64,000 nt of DNA from Puniceibacterium sediminis. Lineage in GTDB: Bacteria; Pseudomonadota; Alphaproteobacteria; Rhodobacterales; Rhodobacteraceae. Below are positions 43,885-54,529 of this stretch, piece after piece. The stretch's first letter is position 1. Each line of letters starts with the position of its first letter. Where the stretch lies: positions 186,001-250,000 of the forward strand of contig NZ_FZNN01000003.1 of NCBI RefSeq assembly GCF_900188035.1, given 5' to 3'. The translations under genes were made by a program, and so were the position numbers. Under the pieces are notes generated by a model that made no database searches, was not told the DNA's origin, and was given only the letters and a program-made list of their open reading frames with translations.

Positions 43885-45177
43885 ATGCAGACGACCTTTA
43901 CCCCAGAGCAGCTGACAGATCCCGAAGTGGCCCGTAGCAATGAAATCCTGCGCGCCTGCGTGCATTGCGGTTTCTGTACCGCCACCTGTCCGACCTATCA
44001 GGTGCTGGGCGATGAACTCGACAGTCCCCGGGGGCGGATCTACCTGATCAAGGACATGCTCGAAAACGAGCGCAAGCCCGATGCCAAAACGGTCAAGCAT
44101 ATCGATCGCTGTCTCAGTTGTCTGGCTTGCATGACGACCTGCCCGTCAGGCGTGCACTACATGCATCTGGTCGATCACGCCCGCGCCTATATCGAACAGA
44201 ACTATGACCGCCCCTGGTCCGACCGCGCGTTGCGTTGGGTGCTGGCGCGCATCCTGCCCTATCCGAACCGGTTCCGGCTTGCGTTGCTGGGGGCTAAGAT
44301 CGGGCGCCCCTTTGCCTTTCTGATGCCGGATGCCCGGTTGAAGGCGATGCTGGAAATGGCCCCCAGGACCATCCCGCCCGTCAGCCGCAATGATGACCCG
44401 CAAAGCTTTGCGCCCCTCGCCCCGCGCAAGAAACGTGTCGCGCTGATGACGGGCTGCGCACAAAAGGCGCTGAACACCGACATCAACGATGCCACCATCC
44501 GCCTGCTGCGCCGTCTGGGCTGCGAAGTTGTCGTGGCCAAGGGTGCCGGCTGCTGCGGGGCGCTGACCCATCACATGGGAAAGGTGGACGAAAGCCATGG
44601 CTCCGCCGCTGCCAACATCCGCGCATGGGCGGCCGAAATGGACGGGGGCGGCCTTGATGCCATCGTGATCAACACCAGCGGGTGCGGCACGACGGTCAAG
44701 GACTACGGCCATATGTTCCGCAACGACCCGCTGGCCGCGGATGCCGCCCGCGTGTCGGGCATCGCCAAGGACATAAGCGAAGTGCTGATGGATCTCGACC
44801 TGCCCGAAGGCTCGGATCAGGGTCTGACGGTCGCTTATCATGCCGCCTGTTCTCTCCAGCACGGTCAGAAGATCAAGACCTTTCCCAAGGACCTGCTAAA
44901 GCGCGCCGGGTTCAAGATAGTCGAACCGTCCGACCCGCACCTATGCTGTGGGTCAGCGGGTACCTATAACCTGATGCAACCCGAAATCTCGAAACAGCTC
45001 AAGACGCGCAAGGTCCGTACCCTGGAAGCGAAAAAGCCGGATGTGATCGCTGCCGGGAACATCGGCTGCATGATGCAGATCGGATCAGGTACCGGCATTC
45101 CGGTGGTGCATACGGTTGAACTTCTTGACTGGGCGACAGGCGGGCCAAAACCGCCGGGGCTGCACCGCGACAGCTGA
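43885..45177 (+). CDS. glcF: Glycolate oxidase iron-sulfur subunit GlcF
   Basis: A 430-residue electron-transfer subunit. Two [4Fe-4S] ferredoxin sites lie at C25/C28/C31/C35 (CVHCGFCTATC) and C76/C79/C82/C86 (CLSCLACMTTC). Two CCG domains follow, with GCCGALTHHMG near 223 and LCCGSAG near 353, which bind further iron-sulfur or haem and contact quinone. It completes glcDEF. A large stem-loop follows the stop within a few bases. Confidence 0.95.
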   Translation: MQTTFTPEQLTDPEVARSNEILRACVHCGFCTATCPTYQVLGDELDSPRGRIYLIKDMLENERKPDAKTVKHIDRCLSCLACMTTCPSGVHYMHLVDHARAYIEQNYDRPWSDRALRWVLARILPYPNRFRLALLGAKIGRPFAFLMPDARLKAMLEMAPRTIPPVSRNDDPQSFAPLAPRKKRVALMTGCAQKALNTDINDATIRLLRRLGCEVVVAKGAGCCGALTHHMGKVDESHGSAAANIRAWAAEMDGGGLDAIVINTSGCGTTVKDYGHMFRNDPLAADAARVSGIAKDISEVLMDLDLPEGSDQGLTVAYHAACSLQHGQKIKTFPKDLLKRAGFKIVEPSDPHLCCGSAGTYNLMQPEISKQLKTRKVRTLEAKKPDVIAAGNIGCMMQIGSGTGIPVVHTVELLDWATGGPKPPGLHRDS

Positions 45178-45181
45178 GACA

Positions 45182-45238
45182 GCGTTTGAACCTCTTCGGG
45201 ATCGTCGCCTTCGCGGCGACCCCGAGGTCTTGAAACGC
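45182..45238 (+). terminator. Extended stem-loop after glcF, overlapping the hsp20 -35
   Basis: A long imperfect palindrome: GCGTTT/AAACGC, ACCTC/GAGGT, CGGG/CCCG and GTCGCC/GGCGAC pair in order around TTCGC. There is no T run. Its right arm contains the CTTGAAA of the RpoH promoter. Confidence 0.65.
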
Positions 45239-45258
45239 CTCATTCTCCTACCCATCTT
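45229..45258 (+). promoter_or_regulatory. RpoH (sigma-32) heat-shock promoter
   Basis: CTTGAAA (45229-45235) and CCCATCTT (45251-45258) are separated by 15 bases, matching the RpoH consensus CTTGAAA-N11-16-CCCATNTA. It lies about 100 bases before an Hsp20 gene, as expected for a heat-shock gene. Confidence 0.88.
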
Positions 45259-45361
45259 ATGTCCATCGGGATGCCGAATGTCGGGTCCCGAACGAACTGC
45301 GCCTGTCCCATGACGGGAAGGCGTGACATCGAAAATGGTATCGCTCACTGGAGGATGACCC

Positions 45362-45829
45362 ATGAGAAGCTTTGATTTTGCACCCCTTTACCGTGCCACT
45401 GTCGGATTCGACCAAATCGCAGACATGATGGACCGGGTTCTGGCCAATGACGGCGCACAGCCGACATATCCCCCCTACAACATCGAAAAGACCGCCGATG
45501 ACAGCTACCGCATCTCGATCGCGGTTGCCGGTTTCGCGGGCTCTGACCTTTCGGTCGAGATGAAAGAAAATGCGCTGGTCGTTTCTGCCCGCAAGGCGGA
45601 TGAGGACGGTCCCCGCGCCTATCTGCATCGCGGCATCGCGACACGCGCGTTTGAACGCCGGTTCCAGCTGGCCGATCATGTGCGCGTCATCGGAGCGAGC
45701 CACGCCGACGGTATGCTGCACATCGACCTGACCCGCGAAATCCCCGAGGCGCTGAAACCCCGCCGGATCGAGATCGCGGCCGCCGGTCCGGTGGAAAAGG
45801 ATGTCCTCGACGCGAAGGCCGTGAACTGA
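45362..45829 (+). CDS. Small heat-shock protein Hsp20 (IbpA type)
   Basis: A 155-residue cytoplasmic holdase that binds unfolding proteins. The alpha-crystallin domain spans about 38-130: YNIEKTADDSYRISIAVAGF, ENALVVSARKADEDG, LHRGIATRAFERRFQLADHV and DGMLHIDLTREIPE. The N-terminal RSFDFAPLYRATVGFDQ is the class-A IbpA opening. A consensus RpoH promoter sits upstream and GGAGGA precedes the ATG. The perfect 12-bp terminator downstream makes it a single-gene heat-shock unit. Confidence 0.94.
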   Translation: MRSFDFAPLYRATVGFDQIADMMDRVLANDGAQPTYPPYNIEKTADDSYRISIAVAGFAGSDLSVEMKENALVVSARKADEDGPRAYLHRGIATRAFERRFQLADHVRVIGASHADGMLHIDLTREIPEALKPRRIEIAAAGPVEKDVLDAKAVN

Positions 45830-45863
45830 TCACGCCTTTGACCGAGGTCAAACACTGATACGC

Positions 45864-45896
45864 AGCCCCCGGCAGTTTGTACTGCCGGGGGCTTTT
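45864..45896 (+). terminator. Rho-independent terminator after hsp20
   Basis: AGCCCCCGGCAG pairs perfectly with CTGCCGGGGGCT around a 6-base loop, followed by T residues. Confidence 0.92.
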
Positions 45897-45997
45897 GTTT
45901 GGAAGATCAGATGGGGCGCGAGCCTCAGAACGCTTCAGCAACGTCCTGATGCAGTTTTCAGGCAGCTTCCAAAAGGCCGCGTCCGCCAACGGAAATA

Positions 45998-48040
45998 CTA
46001 ATTCCGCCCCTCGCGCAGCCAGGCACCTACAATCATCGCAGTGGCAAGCAACAGCACCAGCCAGGCCGGGAGCATCGGGGTCTGCGTGACATCCCGAGTC
46101 TCATAGGCATTGCGCGGTGTCAGACCAATCCAGCCACGCCCGGCAGCAGGCCGACCCATGCCAACTTCGCGGATTGACGGGATGCCATCTTCCAGAGGCA
46201 GTACACCGCCACGCAGGGTATCGATGACCGGTTCCAGCAACTCGCCAGTCGCGATGGTCTGCTCAAATTCGCGCGGGGCGGCGGGGCCCAGACCAATGAC
46301 CGCGGTCTGATCACCCTCGGAAAGCCGGTAGAGCCCGATGTCGGGGCCGTCAAACAGGGCTTCGAACCGTCCCGGGCTGACCTCTTTCAGCTCCACCTCT
46401 TCGGTGGATCCATCGGGCCGGGTGACTGTCACCGCGCCGACCTTATCGGACAGAGTCCGGCGGATGATGCGCATGGTTTGGCCGGTGGCCTCAGCGAACA
46501 GCGCTTCCTCCTCAAGCTCGGGCTCTTTCATCATCCAGTGCGCCAGCCTGCGCAGCAGATCAAGCTGGGGGCCGCCGCCCTCGAACCCGCGTGACCAGAG
46601 CCAGGCCTGATCCGACGCCATCAGCGCAACGCGCCCCTCGCCCACGCGGTCGAGGATCAGCAGCGGGCGGTCGTCGGCACCGGACATCACCACTTCGCTT
46701 TCAGGGGTCGGCGTCACCTCGATCTGGCGCATCCAGCGGCCCCAGGTGTCTGCGCCCAGAAGGCCAGAGGTGACCGGATGGCGCTGGCCAAGATCGGTGA
46801 TCGCGGGGCGATAGCCTTCGTCAACGACACGGGCGGTCGGTTCGGCCGGCAGGATCGATGACAGGGGCGAGCGATAAAGGCTGTCGGCGCTGGCATAGTC
46901 GGGACCGGCGGCGATCAGCAGGGCACCACCCTGTTCGACATAGTTGCGTACATTGTCCAGATAGATCGACGGCAGGATCCCGCGCCGCTTGTAGCGATCA
47001 AAGATGATCAGGTCGAAATCCTCGATCTTTTCAAGGAAAAGCTCGCGGGTCGGAAAGGCGATCAGCGACAGTTCGGTGACCGGCACGCCATCCTGCTTTT
47101 CCGGGGGTCTGAGGATCGTGAAATGGACCAGATCCACGGAGCTGTCGGATTTCAACAGGTTGCGCCAGGTTCGCCCGCCCGCGTGCGGTTCACCCGACAC
47201 CAGCAGCACGCGCAGCCTGTCGCGCACACCGTTGATCTGCACAAGGGCGGTGTTGTTGCGGTCGGTCAACTCGCCGTCTGCTTCGGGCACGGAGAACTGG
47301 ATCACGTTGCGCCCGCCATGCGGCAGGGTGACCGGCAGTTCAAAAGCTTCGCCCGTGGGGATGTTGAACACCTGCGGCTCGCCGCCATCGACCGAGATTT
47401 CCAGCGGAGTCACTCCGGCGGTCGGTCCGGCGCCTTCATGCTCGACCATCACAGTCAGGGTCACAGGCTCGCCCAGAATGGCAAAGGCCGGGGCATTGCG
47501 AACGATCAGGCGACGATCCCAGTCGGTTTCGCGGCCCGTCATCAGCAGGTGCATGGGCGCGGGCAGGTTGGGCGCGCGTTCCAGATCATGCAGGCGGCCA
47601 TCCGACAGCAGCAGGATGCCGGCGATCCTTGCGCGTGGCTCTTCGGCAAGCGCTGCATTCAGCGCCGACATGAGCAGGGTACCGGCGTCCTCCTCGCCGT
47701 CGCCCACATTGATGCGCCGTACTTCGGTGTTGGGGCGGCCCGCCAGACGCGCCTCTAGCGTGGTGGCGGCGTCTTCGGTGACACCGGCGCGTTCGGCCAG
47801 TGTCTGGCTCGCGCTTTGGTCGACGAGCATAAGAACAATGTCTGAAAGCGGCGTGCGATCCTCGACCTGATAGGACGGCTGGGTCAGCGCCCCGATCAAC
47901 ACGACCCCCGCCAGCGCGCGCAGCGCCCAGCCGGACAGCCCCCGCCACAGGGCCAGAACAACGCCGGTCAGCGCACCCACGCCAAGAACGGCGATCACCG
48001 CCCAGGGCAGCAGCGGATCAAAGACGATACTTCCGGTCAT
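45998..48040 (-). CDS. Large membrane protein of the MoxR cluster (GATase1-like)
   Basis: A 680-residue protein with two N-terminal membrane helices (about 10-32 and 38-57), a long soluble periplasm- or cytoplasm-facing body, and one C-terminal helix near 655-675. The middle contains a class-I glutamine-amidotransferase-like fold (DRLRVLLVSGEPH near 260, NYVEQGGALLIAAGP near 365) without an obvious catalytic cysteine. No enzyme activity is assigned to such proteins. It starts in an ATGA overlap with the DUF4159 gene and is the last gene of the cluster, which suggests a partner in the MoxR ATPase complex. Confidence 0.75.
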   Translation of the reverse strand: MTGSIVFDPLLPWAVIAVLGVGALTGVVLALWRGLSGWALRALAGVVLIGALTQPSYQVEDRTPLSDIVLMLVDQSASQTLAERAGVTEDAATTLEARLAGRPNTEVRRINVGDGEEDAGTLLMSALNAALAEEPRARIAGILLLSDGRLHDLERAPNLPAPMHLLMTGRETDWDRRLIVRNAPAFAILGEPVTLTVMVEHEGAGPTAGVTPLEISVDGGEPQVFNIPTGEAFELPVTLPHGGRNVIQFSVPEADGELTDRNNTALVQINGVRDRLRVLLVSGEPHAGGRTWRNLLKSDSSVDLVHFTILRPPEKQDGVPVTELSLIAFPTRELFLEKIEDFDLIIFDRYKRRGILPSIYLDNVRNYVEQGGALLIAAGPDYASADSLYRSPLSSILPAEPTARVVDEGYRPAITDLGQRHPVTSGLLGADTWGRWMRQIEVTPTPESEVVMSGADDRPLLILDRVGEGRVALMASDQAWLWSRGFEGGGPQLDLLRRLAHWMMKEPELEEEALFAEATGQTMRIIRRTLSDKVGAVTVTRPDGSTEEVELKEVSPGRFEALFDGPDIGLYRLSEGDQTAVIGLGPAAPREFEQTIATGELLEPVIDTLRGGVLPLEDGIPSIREVGMGRPAAGRGWIGLTPRNAYETRDVTQTPMLPAWLVLLLATAMIVGAWLREGRN

Positions 48041-50814
48041 TGGCCCAGCCTGTCGAGTAGTGCAGGCACGTGGACCTGATCGGATTTATAGTTCCCGGTC
48101 AGCACGTGCATGACCAGATTGACGCCGAAACGATAAGCGATCTCGCGCTGGCGTTCGCCGGAAAATCCACGCCCGACAGGGGCCAGAGGATTGCCGCGTT
48201 CATCCATCGCCCAGGCTGCGGCCCAGTCGTTGCCCCCGATCACCACCGGCGTCACATTGTCGTTGAGGTTACGAAACGGCATGCCATCGATCAGTTCGGC
48301 GTCTGGCGGCGCCGCTTCGACCCAGACATCGCGGGCGTCGTAGCGGCCGGGGAAATCCTGCAAAAGATAGAAGGTCCGGGTCAGGACATGATCCGCCGGG
48401 ATCGGTTCCAGCGGCGGGATGTCCAGCGGCGCGGCAAGCTGTTGCAGCTTGCGGCCATTGACGCTTGATGTGCCAAAGCTTGCCACATCGGCGTCGCGCG
48501 TGTCGAAAAGGATCATCCCGCCAGAACGCAGATAGGTATTGAGCTTGGCATAGGCGGCGTCCGACGGGGTCGGCTGGCTGGGCGTGACGGGCCAGTAAAG
48601 CAGCGGAAAAAAGGCCAGTTCATCGGTTTCAAGGTTCACGCCCATCGGATCGGACGGCTCGACCGAGGTGCGAAAAAACAGCGTTTCCGACAAGCCCACA
48701 AGGCCGGCGTGGGCAAGGTCGTCAAGCTGTGCATCGCCCGTGATGACATGGGCCAGGGTGACCTCGGCTGTTGCGGCGATGGCAAAGGCGTCGGAGGACG
48801 CGCTCCCCTGCGCCTGCAAGGTGTGGGGATACAGGGACGCGAACATCAGCGCCGCAATCAGTGCGGTGGCGGGACGGGCACCGCGCAACCGGCCCGACAG
48901 GGCAAGCGACGCGATGACATCGGCCAGAAGCATGGCAATCGCCAGCGCCAGCAGCCACCCCGCCAGCGGTGTTTCCTGCGGTCGGCTCAGCCCCTCGACC
49001 ACGATGCGATCAGGCCAGTTGACCGCTGTCAGTTCCGTCTCGGAGGTCACCACGTTGCGGGCCAGACTGCGGTCCTCCCCCTGATACAGGCCGGGGCGCA
49101 GATCGGGGCCAAGAGGATCACCGGCTAGCAAAGCGCCGTCCACACCGGGCAGGTTTCCGGCATCCCGCGGGCTGCCAAAGGCGTCCAGAACGACCTCGGG
49201 CTGCCAGACTGTGCCTTCCAGATCAGCGGCTTCGGGCTGCGTCGGTGTTGAGGAGACGGCGAGCCGCTCGAGCATCTGCACGAACAGGCCTGACAGCGGC
49301 AGCGCGGACCATTCCGCATTGGCGGTGACGTGGAACAGTACGACCTGCCCCTGACCAATGCGTTTGCGGGTCACCAGCGGGGTGCCATCGTCAAGCTGAG
49401 CAACGACGCGGTCGGCAAGGTTCGGATCGGGTTGCGCCATGACCTGCGCGGTGACGGTCACGTCGGGCGGGATATCTAGGCCAAAGAACGGGCTTTCGGG
49501 GCTGAAAGCCGCAAGCGATTTCGGTTCACCCCAGCTCATGGCGCCGCCAACGGTGCGGCCCCCGGCGCGCAGGCGGACGGGCATCAGGGGGTCTTCGCTG
49601 TCGCGGCTCACATCGCTGGCAGCCAGACGCGGCCCGGCAAAGCGCAGCAACATGCCGCCCTTTTCGACCCACTCCATCGTTGCCTGCTCTTCCGCAGGAC
49701 CGAGCGTGGCAACATCGGCCAGGATAATCACGTCGGGATTGGCCGGAAGAATGTCCAGAAGCACCCCGTCCAGAAGATCTGCATTGGGTTCCAAGGCGCG
49801 GGTCAGGTAATAGAGCGGTGAAAGCAGTTCCAGCCCTTCGCGGTTTTCATTCCCGGCGATCAGGGCGACTTCGCGACGGCGCAGGGAATCGTCGGGCAGG
49901 GTGACGGCCCCGGCGCTTCTCTGGCCTTCGACCTCAAACCTTGTGACGCGTGCGCGCAGTTCGGCAGGCAGCGAGAGTTCGGTTTCACCCGTCACGGCGT
50001 CGGCGGCAAAGGTCACCGGAACGCGCGCCAGAGTGGCGGGATTGCCAGCGGGGTCAAGTCCTTGAGCAACCACCGAAACCTCTGTCTCGGGGCCGGGCCG
50101 CAGGCGGCGCAGGCTCAGCGCGACATTACCGTCGCTGAAGCGCGCGGGTTCGATGGCATACAGGCTGCGCGGGCTTTCAAACACTGTCACACGCCCGCGA
50201 TTTTCCAGTGCCTCCAGCAGACCGGCGCGGGTGTCGCGGGCCAGCCCGTCGGACAGCCAATAAGTATCGAATGCGCTGTCGGGCAAGACGGACATCAGGC
50301 GCGCGGTCTGCGCGGCTTGGGGTTCCCAGGGTTCGGGCAGGATGCCGGGCAGTCGGCTGCGCCAGACGTCGGCGGCCTGAAATCGGGGTTCCTCCGGGTC
50401 GGTCAGACGCACCATTGCAACGGGGCGGTTGTCGCGACCCGCGCGGGTCAGCAGCGCCTCGATCGCCTCTTGCCGGGCGCGCCAGTCGGCGGCGCTGGCC
50501 CAGCTGGCGTCCATCAGAACCATAAGCGGGGCCGTGCCCGCAGCCTCGGATTCGTTCCTCGGGTTCAGGACAGGACCAGCGAGGGCGACAATCACCGCTG
50601 CCACGGCCAGCATCCGCAGCAAAAGCAGCCACCATGGTGTGCGATCGCTGACCTGTTCATCATCCTTGAGGCCACGCAACAGGATGACGCCCGGGAACAA
50701 CCGACGGATGGGCGCGGGCGGGACGGCACGCAGGATCAGCCACAGGATCGGCAGGGCAAACAGACCCAGCAAGAGCCAGGGCGCAGAAAAACCGAGCGCG
50801 CCGAAAAGGGTCAT
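48037..50814 (-). CDS. BatA-like N-terminal / DUF4159 membrane protein
   Basis: A 925-residue membrane protein. Residues 1-80 are the aerotolerance regulator N-terminal domain (GFSAPWLLLGLFALPILWLILRAVPP, then RTPWWLLLLRMLAVAAVIVALAGP). A body follows with a possible vWA-like region near 95, then another helix near 650. The last 235 residues are DUF4159 (LYWPVTPSQPTPSDAAYAKLNTYL, GGMILFDTRDADV). I chose ATG 50814, which overlaps the DUF58 stop in ATGA. This architecture is regular in alphaproteobacterial MoxR clusters; its function is unknown. Confidence 0.85.
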   Translation of the reverse strand: MTLFGALGFSAPWLLLGLFALPILWLILRAVPPAPIRRLFPGVILLRGLKDDEQVSDRTPWWLLLLRMLAVAAVIVALAGPVLNPRNESEAAGTAPLMVLMDASWASAADWRARQEAIEALLTRAGRDNRPVAMVRLTDPEEPRFQAADVWRSRLPGILPEPWEPQAAQTARLMSVLPDSAFDTYWLSDGLARDTRAGLLEALENRGRVTVFESPRSLYAIEPARFSDGNVALSLRRLRPGPETEVSVVAQGLDPAGNPATLARVPVTFAADAVTGETELSLPAELRARVTRFEVEGQRSAGAVTLPDDSLRRREVALIAGNENREGLELLSPLYYLTRALEPNADLLDGVLLDILPANPDVIILADVATLGPAEEQATMEWVEKGGMLLRFAGPRLAASDVSRDSEDPLMPVRLRAGGRTVGGAMSWGEPKSLAAFSPESPFFGLDIPPDVTVTAQVMAQPDPNLADRVVAQLDDGTPLVTRKRIGQGQVVLFHVTANAEWSALPLSGLFVQMLERLAVSSTPTQPEAADLEGTVWQPEVVLDAFGSPRDAGNLPGVDGALLAGDPLGPDLRPGLYQGEDRSLARNVVTSETELTAVNWPDRIVVEGLSRPQETPLAGWLLALAIAMLLADVIASLALSGRLRGARPATALIAALMFASLYPHTLQAQGSASSDAFAIAATAEVTLAHVITGDAQLDDLAHAGLVGLSETLFFRTSVEPSDPMGVNLETDELAFFPLLYWPVTPSQPTPSDAAYAKLNTYLRSGGMILFDTRDADVASFGTSSVNGRKLQQLAAPLDIPPLEPIPADHVLTRTFYLLQDFPGRYDARDVWVEAAPPDAELIDGMPFRNLNDNVTPVVIGGNDWAAAWAMDERGNPLAPVGRGFSGERQREIAYRFGVNLVMHVLTGNYKSDQVHVPALLDRLGQ

Positions 50815-51682
50815 CCGTGACCTCCGTCCATCGCGCGATAGACCCACAGAAGGGCAGATTGCGCGGATGTGTTGGTATGATGGCAGTTGTACTGCCAGCC
50901 GGTGACACGGCAAAGCTGTTCCAGCCGCGCTTTGCGTTCAGCAAGGCGGGCAAGGTATCGGCCTCGCATATCGTCAGCCTTCAGTGTCTCATGCGCCATC
51001 GATTTGCCGACGCTTTCAAAGATCGTTCGCCCGTGAAAGGGGAACGCCTCTTCGGTCGGGTCCAGCACTTGCAGCAGCACGCCGCGCACGCCACGGTCGG
51101 CGGCCTTGGTCAGGGCGGCCTCGACCGGCGCCAGATCGGCAAGGAAATCCGAAATGAACATGGCGCGGGCGTGGGGCAACATGCCACGCGCTTCGGGTTC
51201 GGCGTAGTCTTCGGTGGAATCGGTGGTAAAGGCCTCGGCAAGCCGCAGGATCTGTTCGTTGCCGCGCCGGGGCGGCAGGGTCCAGCCGGTCAGGCCAACA
51301 CGCTCACCGCCGCGCACCAGTAGGATTGAGGCGGCAAGGGTCAGAAGGCGCGCGCGGTCGGCCTTGGTCGGAAGATCCTTTGACGAGGCAAACCGCATCG
51401 ACGCACCCTGATCAAGCCAGACGATGACGCTTTGTGCGATCTGCCATTCGTGTTCGCGAACAAACTGGCCATCGCTGCGGGCAGACCGCCGCCAGTCGAT
51501 ACTGCGCAGGGAATCGCCCTGTTGCAGTGGACGGTATTGCCAGAAATCATCGCCCAGCCCCGCACGCCGCCGCCCGTGTTCCCCCAGAAGAACCGTGCCT
51601 GCCAGCTTTTCCGCCCGCGCCAGAAGGGCGGGCAGACGGGCGGCTTCTTCTTCCGCTGTTTGCCGGAGGGCGAGCGCTGATT

Positions 51683-51686
<4 letters not shown>
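50811..51686 (-). CDS. DUF58-domain protein
   Basis: A 291-residue cytoplasmic protein of the DUF58 family. The landmark GDSLRSIDWRRSARSDGQFVREHE block lies near residue 60, and the vWA-like C-terminal half contains the VIVWLDQGASM metal-site region. DUF58 proteins act with MoxR-type AAA+ ATPases, probably presenting substrates. The GTG start at 51686 overlaps the MoxR stop; the stop overlaps the next ATG. Four successive genes therefore share four-base overlaps, which is strong evidence for one complex. Confidence 0.88.
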
Positions 51687-52690
<1,004 letters not shown>

Positions 52691-52740
52691 GACATTACTC
52701 CCTGACATGCTAACATCTTGGTACGAGTGTATCGTGCGAC

Positions 52741-53349
52741 ATGGAAATGGCAAAAGTTATGAACACACAAAATATTGTGACCCCTTCGGCAGAAGGCATC
52801 GCCGCGTCCATCAGGGCCGCAAAAGGCCGGGGACTGCCGCCGGTAGAAAAATGGAATCCGCCGTTCTGCGGCGATCTGGACATGCGCATCGCGCGGGATG
52901 GAACATGGTTCTATCTGGGCACCCCCATCGGTCGCCCGGCGCTTGTCCGTTTGTTTTCAACGATCCTGAAGATGGAGGCCGGGAAATATTTTCTTGTGAC
53001 CCCGGTCGAGAAGGTCGGGATCACGGTGGATGACGCGCCGTTTGTTGCGGTCGATTTTGAGGTCGAGGGGGAAGGCCGGGATCAGACGCTCAGTTTTCAG
53101 ACAAGTGTAGGTGATACGGCCACTGCGGGACCAGAACATCCGATCCGCGTGGTCCGCGACGACGCGACTGGAGAACCGTCGCCCTATGTCATGATCCGCG
53201 CCGGACTCGAGGCGCTGATCGATCGCAAGAGCTTTTACCGGCTGGTTGAGCTGGGCACGCATGACGCCGTGGACGGGGATTCGTGGTTCGGGCTGTGGTC
53301 CGGTGGGATGTTTTATCCGATGATTCCGTCGTCGGAGCTGCCCGAGTGA
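52741..53349 (+). CDS. DUF1285-domain protein
   Basis: A 202-residue cytoplasmic protein of the DUF1285 family. Typical pieces are PPVEKWNPPFCGDLDMRIARDGTWFY-like strands (near 35-60), a GTPIGRPALVRLFSTIL helix near 60, and a C-terminal GLWSGGMFYPM. DUF1285 genes are regularly found divergent from MoxR/DUF58 genes in Alphaproteobacteria. No activity is known. Starts at 52741 and 52759 are both possible; neither has a strong ribosome site. Confidence 0.85.
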   Translation: MEMAKVMNTQNIVTPSAEGIAASIRAAKGRGLPPVEKWNPPFCGDLDMRIARDGTWFYLGTPIGRPALVRLFSTILKMEAGKYFLVTPVEKVGITVDDAPFVAVDFEVEGEGRDQTLSFQTSVGDTATAGPEHPIRVVRDDATGEPSPYVMIRAGLEALIDRKSFYRLVELGTHDAVDGDSWFGLWSGGMFYPMIPSSELPE

Positions 53350-53473
53350 GCGGACTGGTTTGACAACGGCGAATTTGACAAGCCTGCCGCGATGCGAAAG
53401 ATCGCAGTCAACGCGGCGCGCACTGGCGAAAGCGCCGAAACCGATCACCTGTTTGCAGATTGAGGGGGCTCAC

Positions 53474-53842
53474 ATGGGCTATGTCTACGACGATCAGAAT
53501 ATCTTTGCGAAAATCCTGCGGGGCGAGATTCCCAGCAGCACAGTGCTTGAGACCGAGCACAGCCTGGCGTTTCGCGACCTCTATCCGCAGGCGCCGGTGC
53601 ATGTTCTGGTGATCCCGAAGGGGCCGTACGTCTGCTACGATCACTTTGCGCTGGAAGCTTCGGATGCGGAAATGGTCGATTACACCCGCGCCATCGGCAA
53701 GGTCTGCGAGATGGAGGGCGTCGCGGAGGGCGGTTTCCGCATGATCTCGAACGCGGGAGAGGTCGGCGTGCAGGAGGTGCCACATCTGCATGTGCACATT
53801 CTGGCCGGACGTCCGCTGGGCCGGATGCTGCAAAAGGCCTGA
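53474..53842 (+). CDS. HIT-family nucleotide hydrolase/transferase
   Basis: A 122-residue cytoplasmic protein of the histidine-triad family. The triad is HLHVHIL with H104, H106 and H108; the front half has IFAKILRGEIPSS and VLVIPKGPY as in Hint/HinT. These enzymes hydrolyse nucleoside phosphoramidates such as AMP-lysine or AMP-NH2. The ATG at 53474 gives the normal HinT N-terminus. It is preceded by a 124-base gap after the DUF1285 gene and may share its transcript. Confidence 0.93.
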   Translation: MGYVYDDQNIFAKILRGEIPSSTVLETEHSLAFRDLYPQAPVHVLVIPKGPYVCYDHFALEASDAEMVDYTRAIGKVCEMEGVAEGGFRMISNAGEVGVQEVPHLHVHILAGRPLGRMLQKA

Positions 53843-53865
53843 TCCGGCAGTTCTGATCCCGCGGG

Positions 53866-53882
53866 GCGCGCCTTTGGCGCGC
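53866..53882. other. Short GC hairpin downstream of the HIT gene
   Basis: GCGCGCC-TTT-GGCGCGC, a perfect 7-bp stem without a following T run. The next 60 bases contain a CACCCCCCGCCTGTGGCAGG stretch that faintly resembles the reverse strand of the dispersed element. Confidence 0.5.
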
Positions 53883-54043
53883 GCTGGATGTGTCACCCCC
53901 CGCCTGTGGCAGGGGGCTCCGCGCCCGGCGGCATCCTGACACACCGTTGAGTCCGTGCGCGTGTTGCGCAGGATCCGGGTCGCGATGAGGCCCTGCGGTG
54001 CGATAATTTCGGACCACCAGCGACATGTCAGCGGAGGTTTGAA

Positions 54044-54529
54044 ATGATTCAGTTTGCAGGAATGCCATCATCAGATGCGCGGGCCTATCAGAGCGGTGCG
54101 GCGGATGCCTATGGGCGGGCGCCAGAGCACAAGGTGAGTGACGGGCTAGGCAGTCCCTGTCGGCATTGCCTGCGCCATGTCCCCATCGGTGCGGCAATGC
54201 TGGTGCTGGCCTACCGGCCGTTCGGCGCGCTGCAGCCCTATGCCGAAACCGGGCCGGTGTTCCTGTGTGCAGATCGTTGCGAGGCGTATCGCGCAGAGGA
54301 TGGTATGCCAACGGTGCTGTCCACCGCGCCGGACTATCTGATCAAGGGGTACAGCGCGGATGAGCGGATCGTCTATGGTACCGGCGGGGTCTTCCCGGCG
54401 GCTGCGATCCGGTCAGAGGTGGAGTCGCGGCTGAGGGACAATCGCCTAGCCTTTGTCGATATCCGTTCGGCGCGGAACAATTGCTGGCAGGCGCGGGCGG
54501 CGCGGGCTACGCCGCGCTCGACCGGGTGA
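54044..54529 (+). CDS. DUF1203-domain protein
   Basis: A 161-residue cytoplasmic protein of the DUF1203 family. The diagnostic SPCRHCLRHVPIGAAMLVLAYRPF lies near residue 37, with a second CADRCEAY near 74, giving possible metal or redox cysteines. The function is unknown. AGCGGAGG precedes the ATG. Its last 23 bases overlap, tail to tail, the end of the ABC ATPase gene on the other strand. Confidence 0.85.
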   Translation: MIQFAGMPSSDARAYQSGAADAYGRAPEHKVSDGLGSPCRHCLRHVPIGAAMLVLAYRPFGALQPYAETGPVFLCADRCEAYRAEDGMPTVLSTAPDYLIKGYSADERIVYGTGGVFPAAAIRSEVESRLRDNRLAFVDIRSARNNCWQARAARATPRSTG

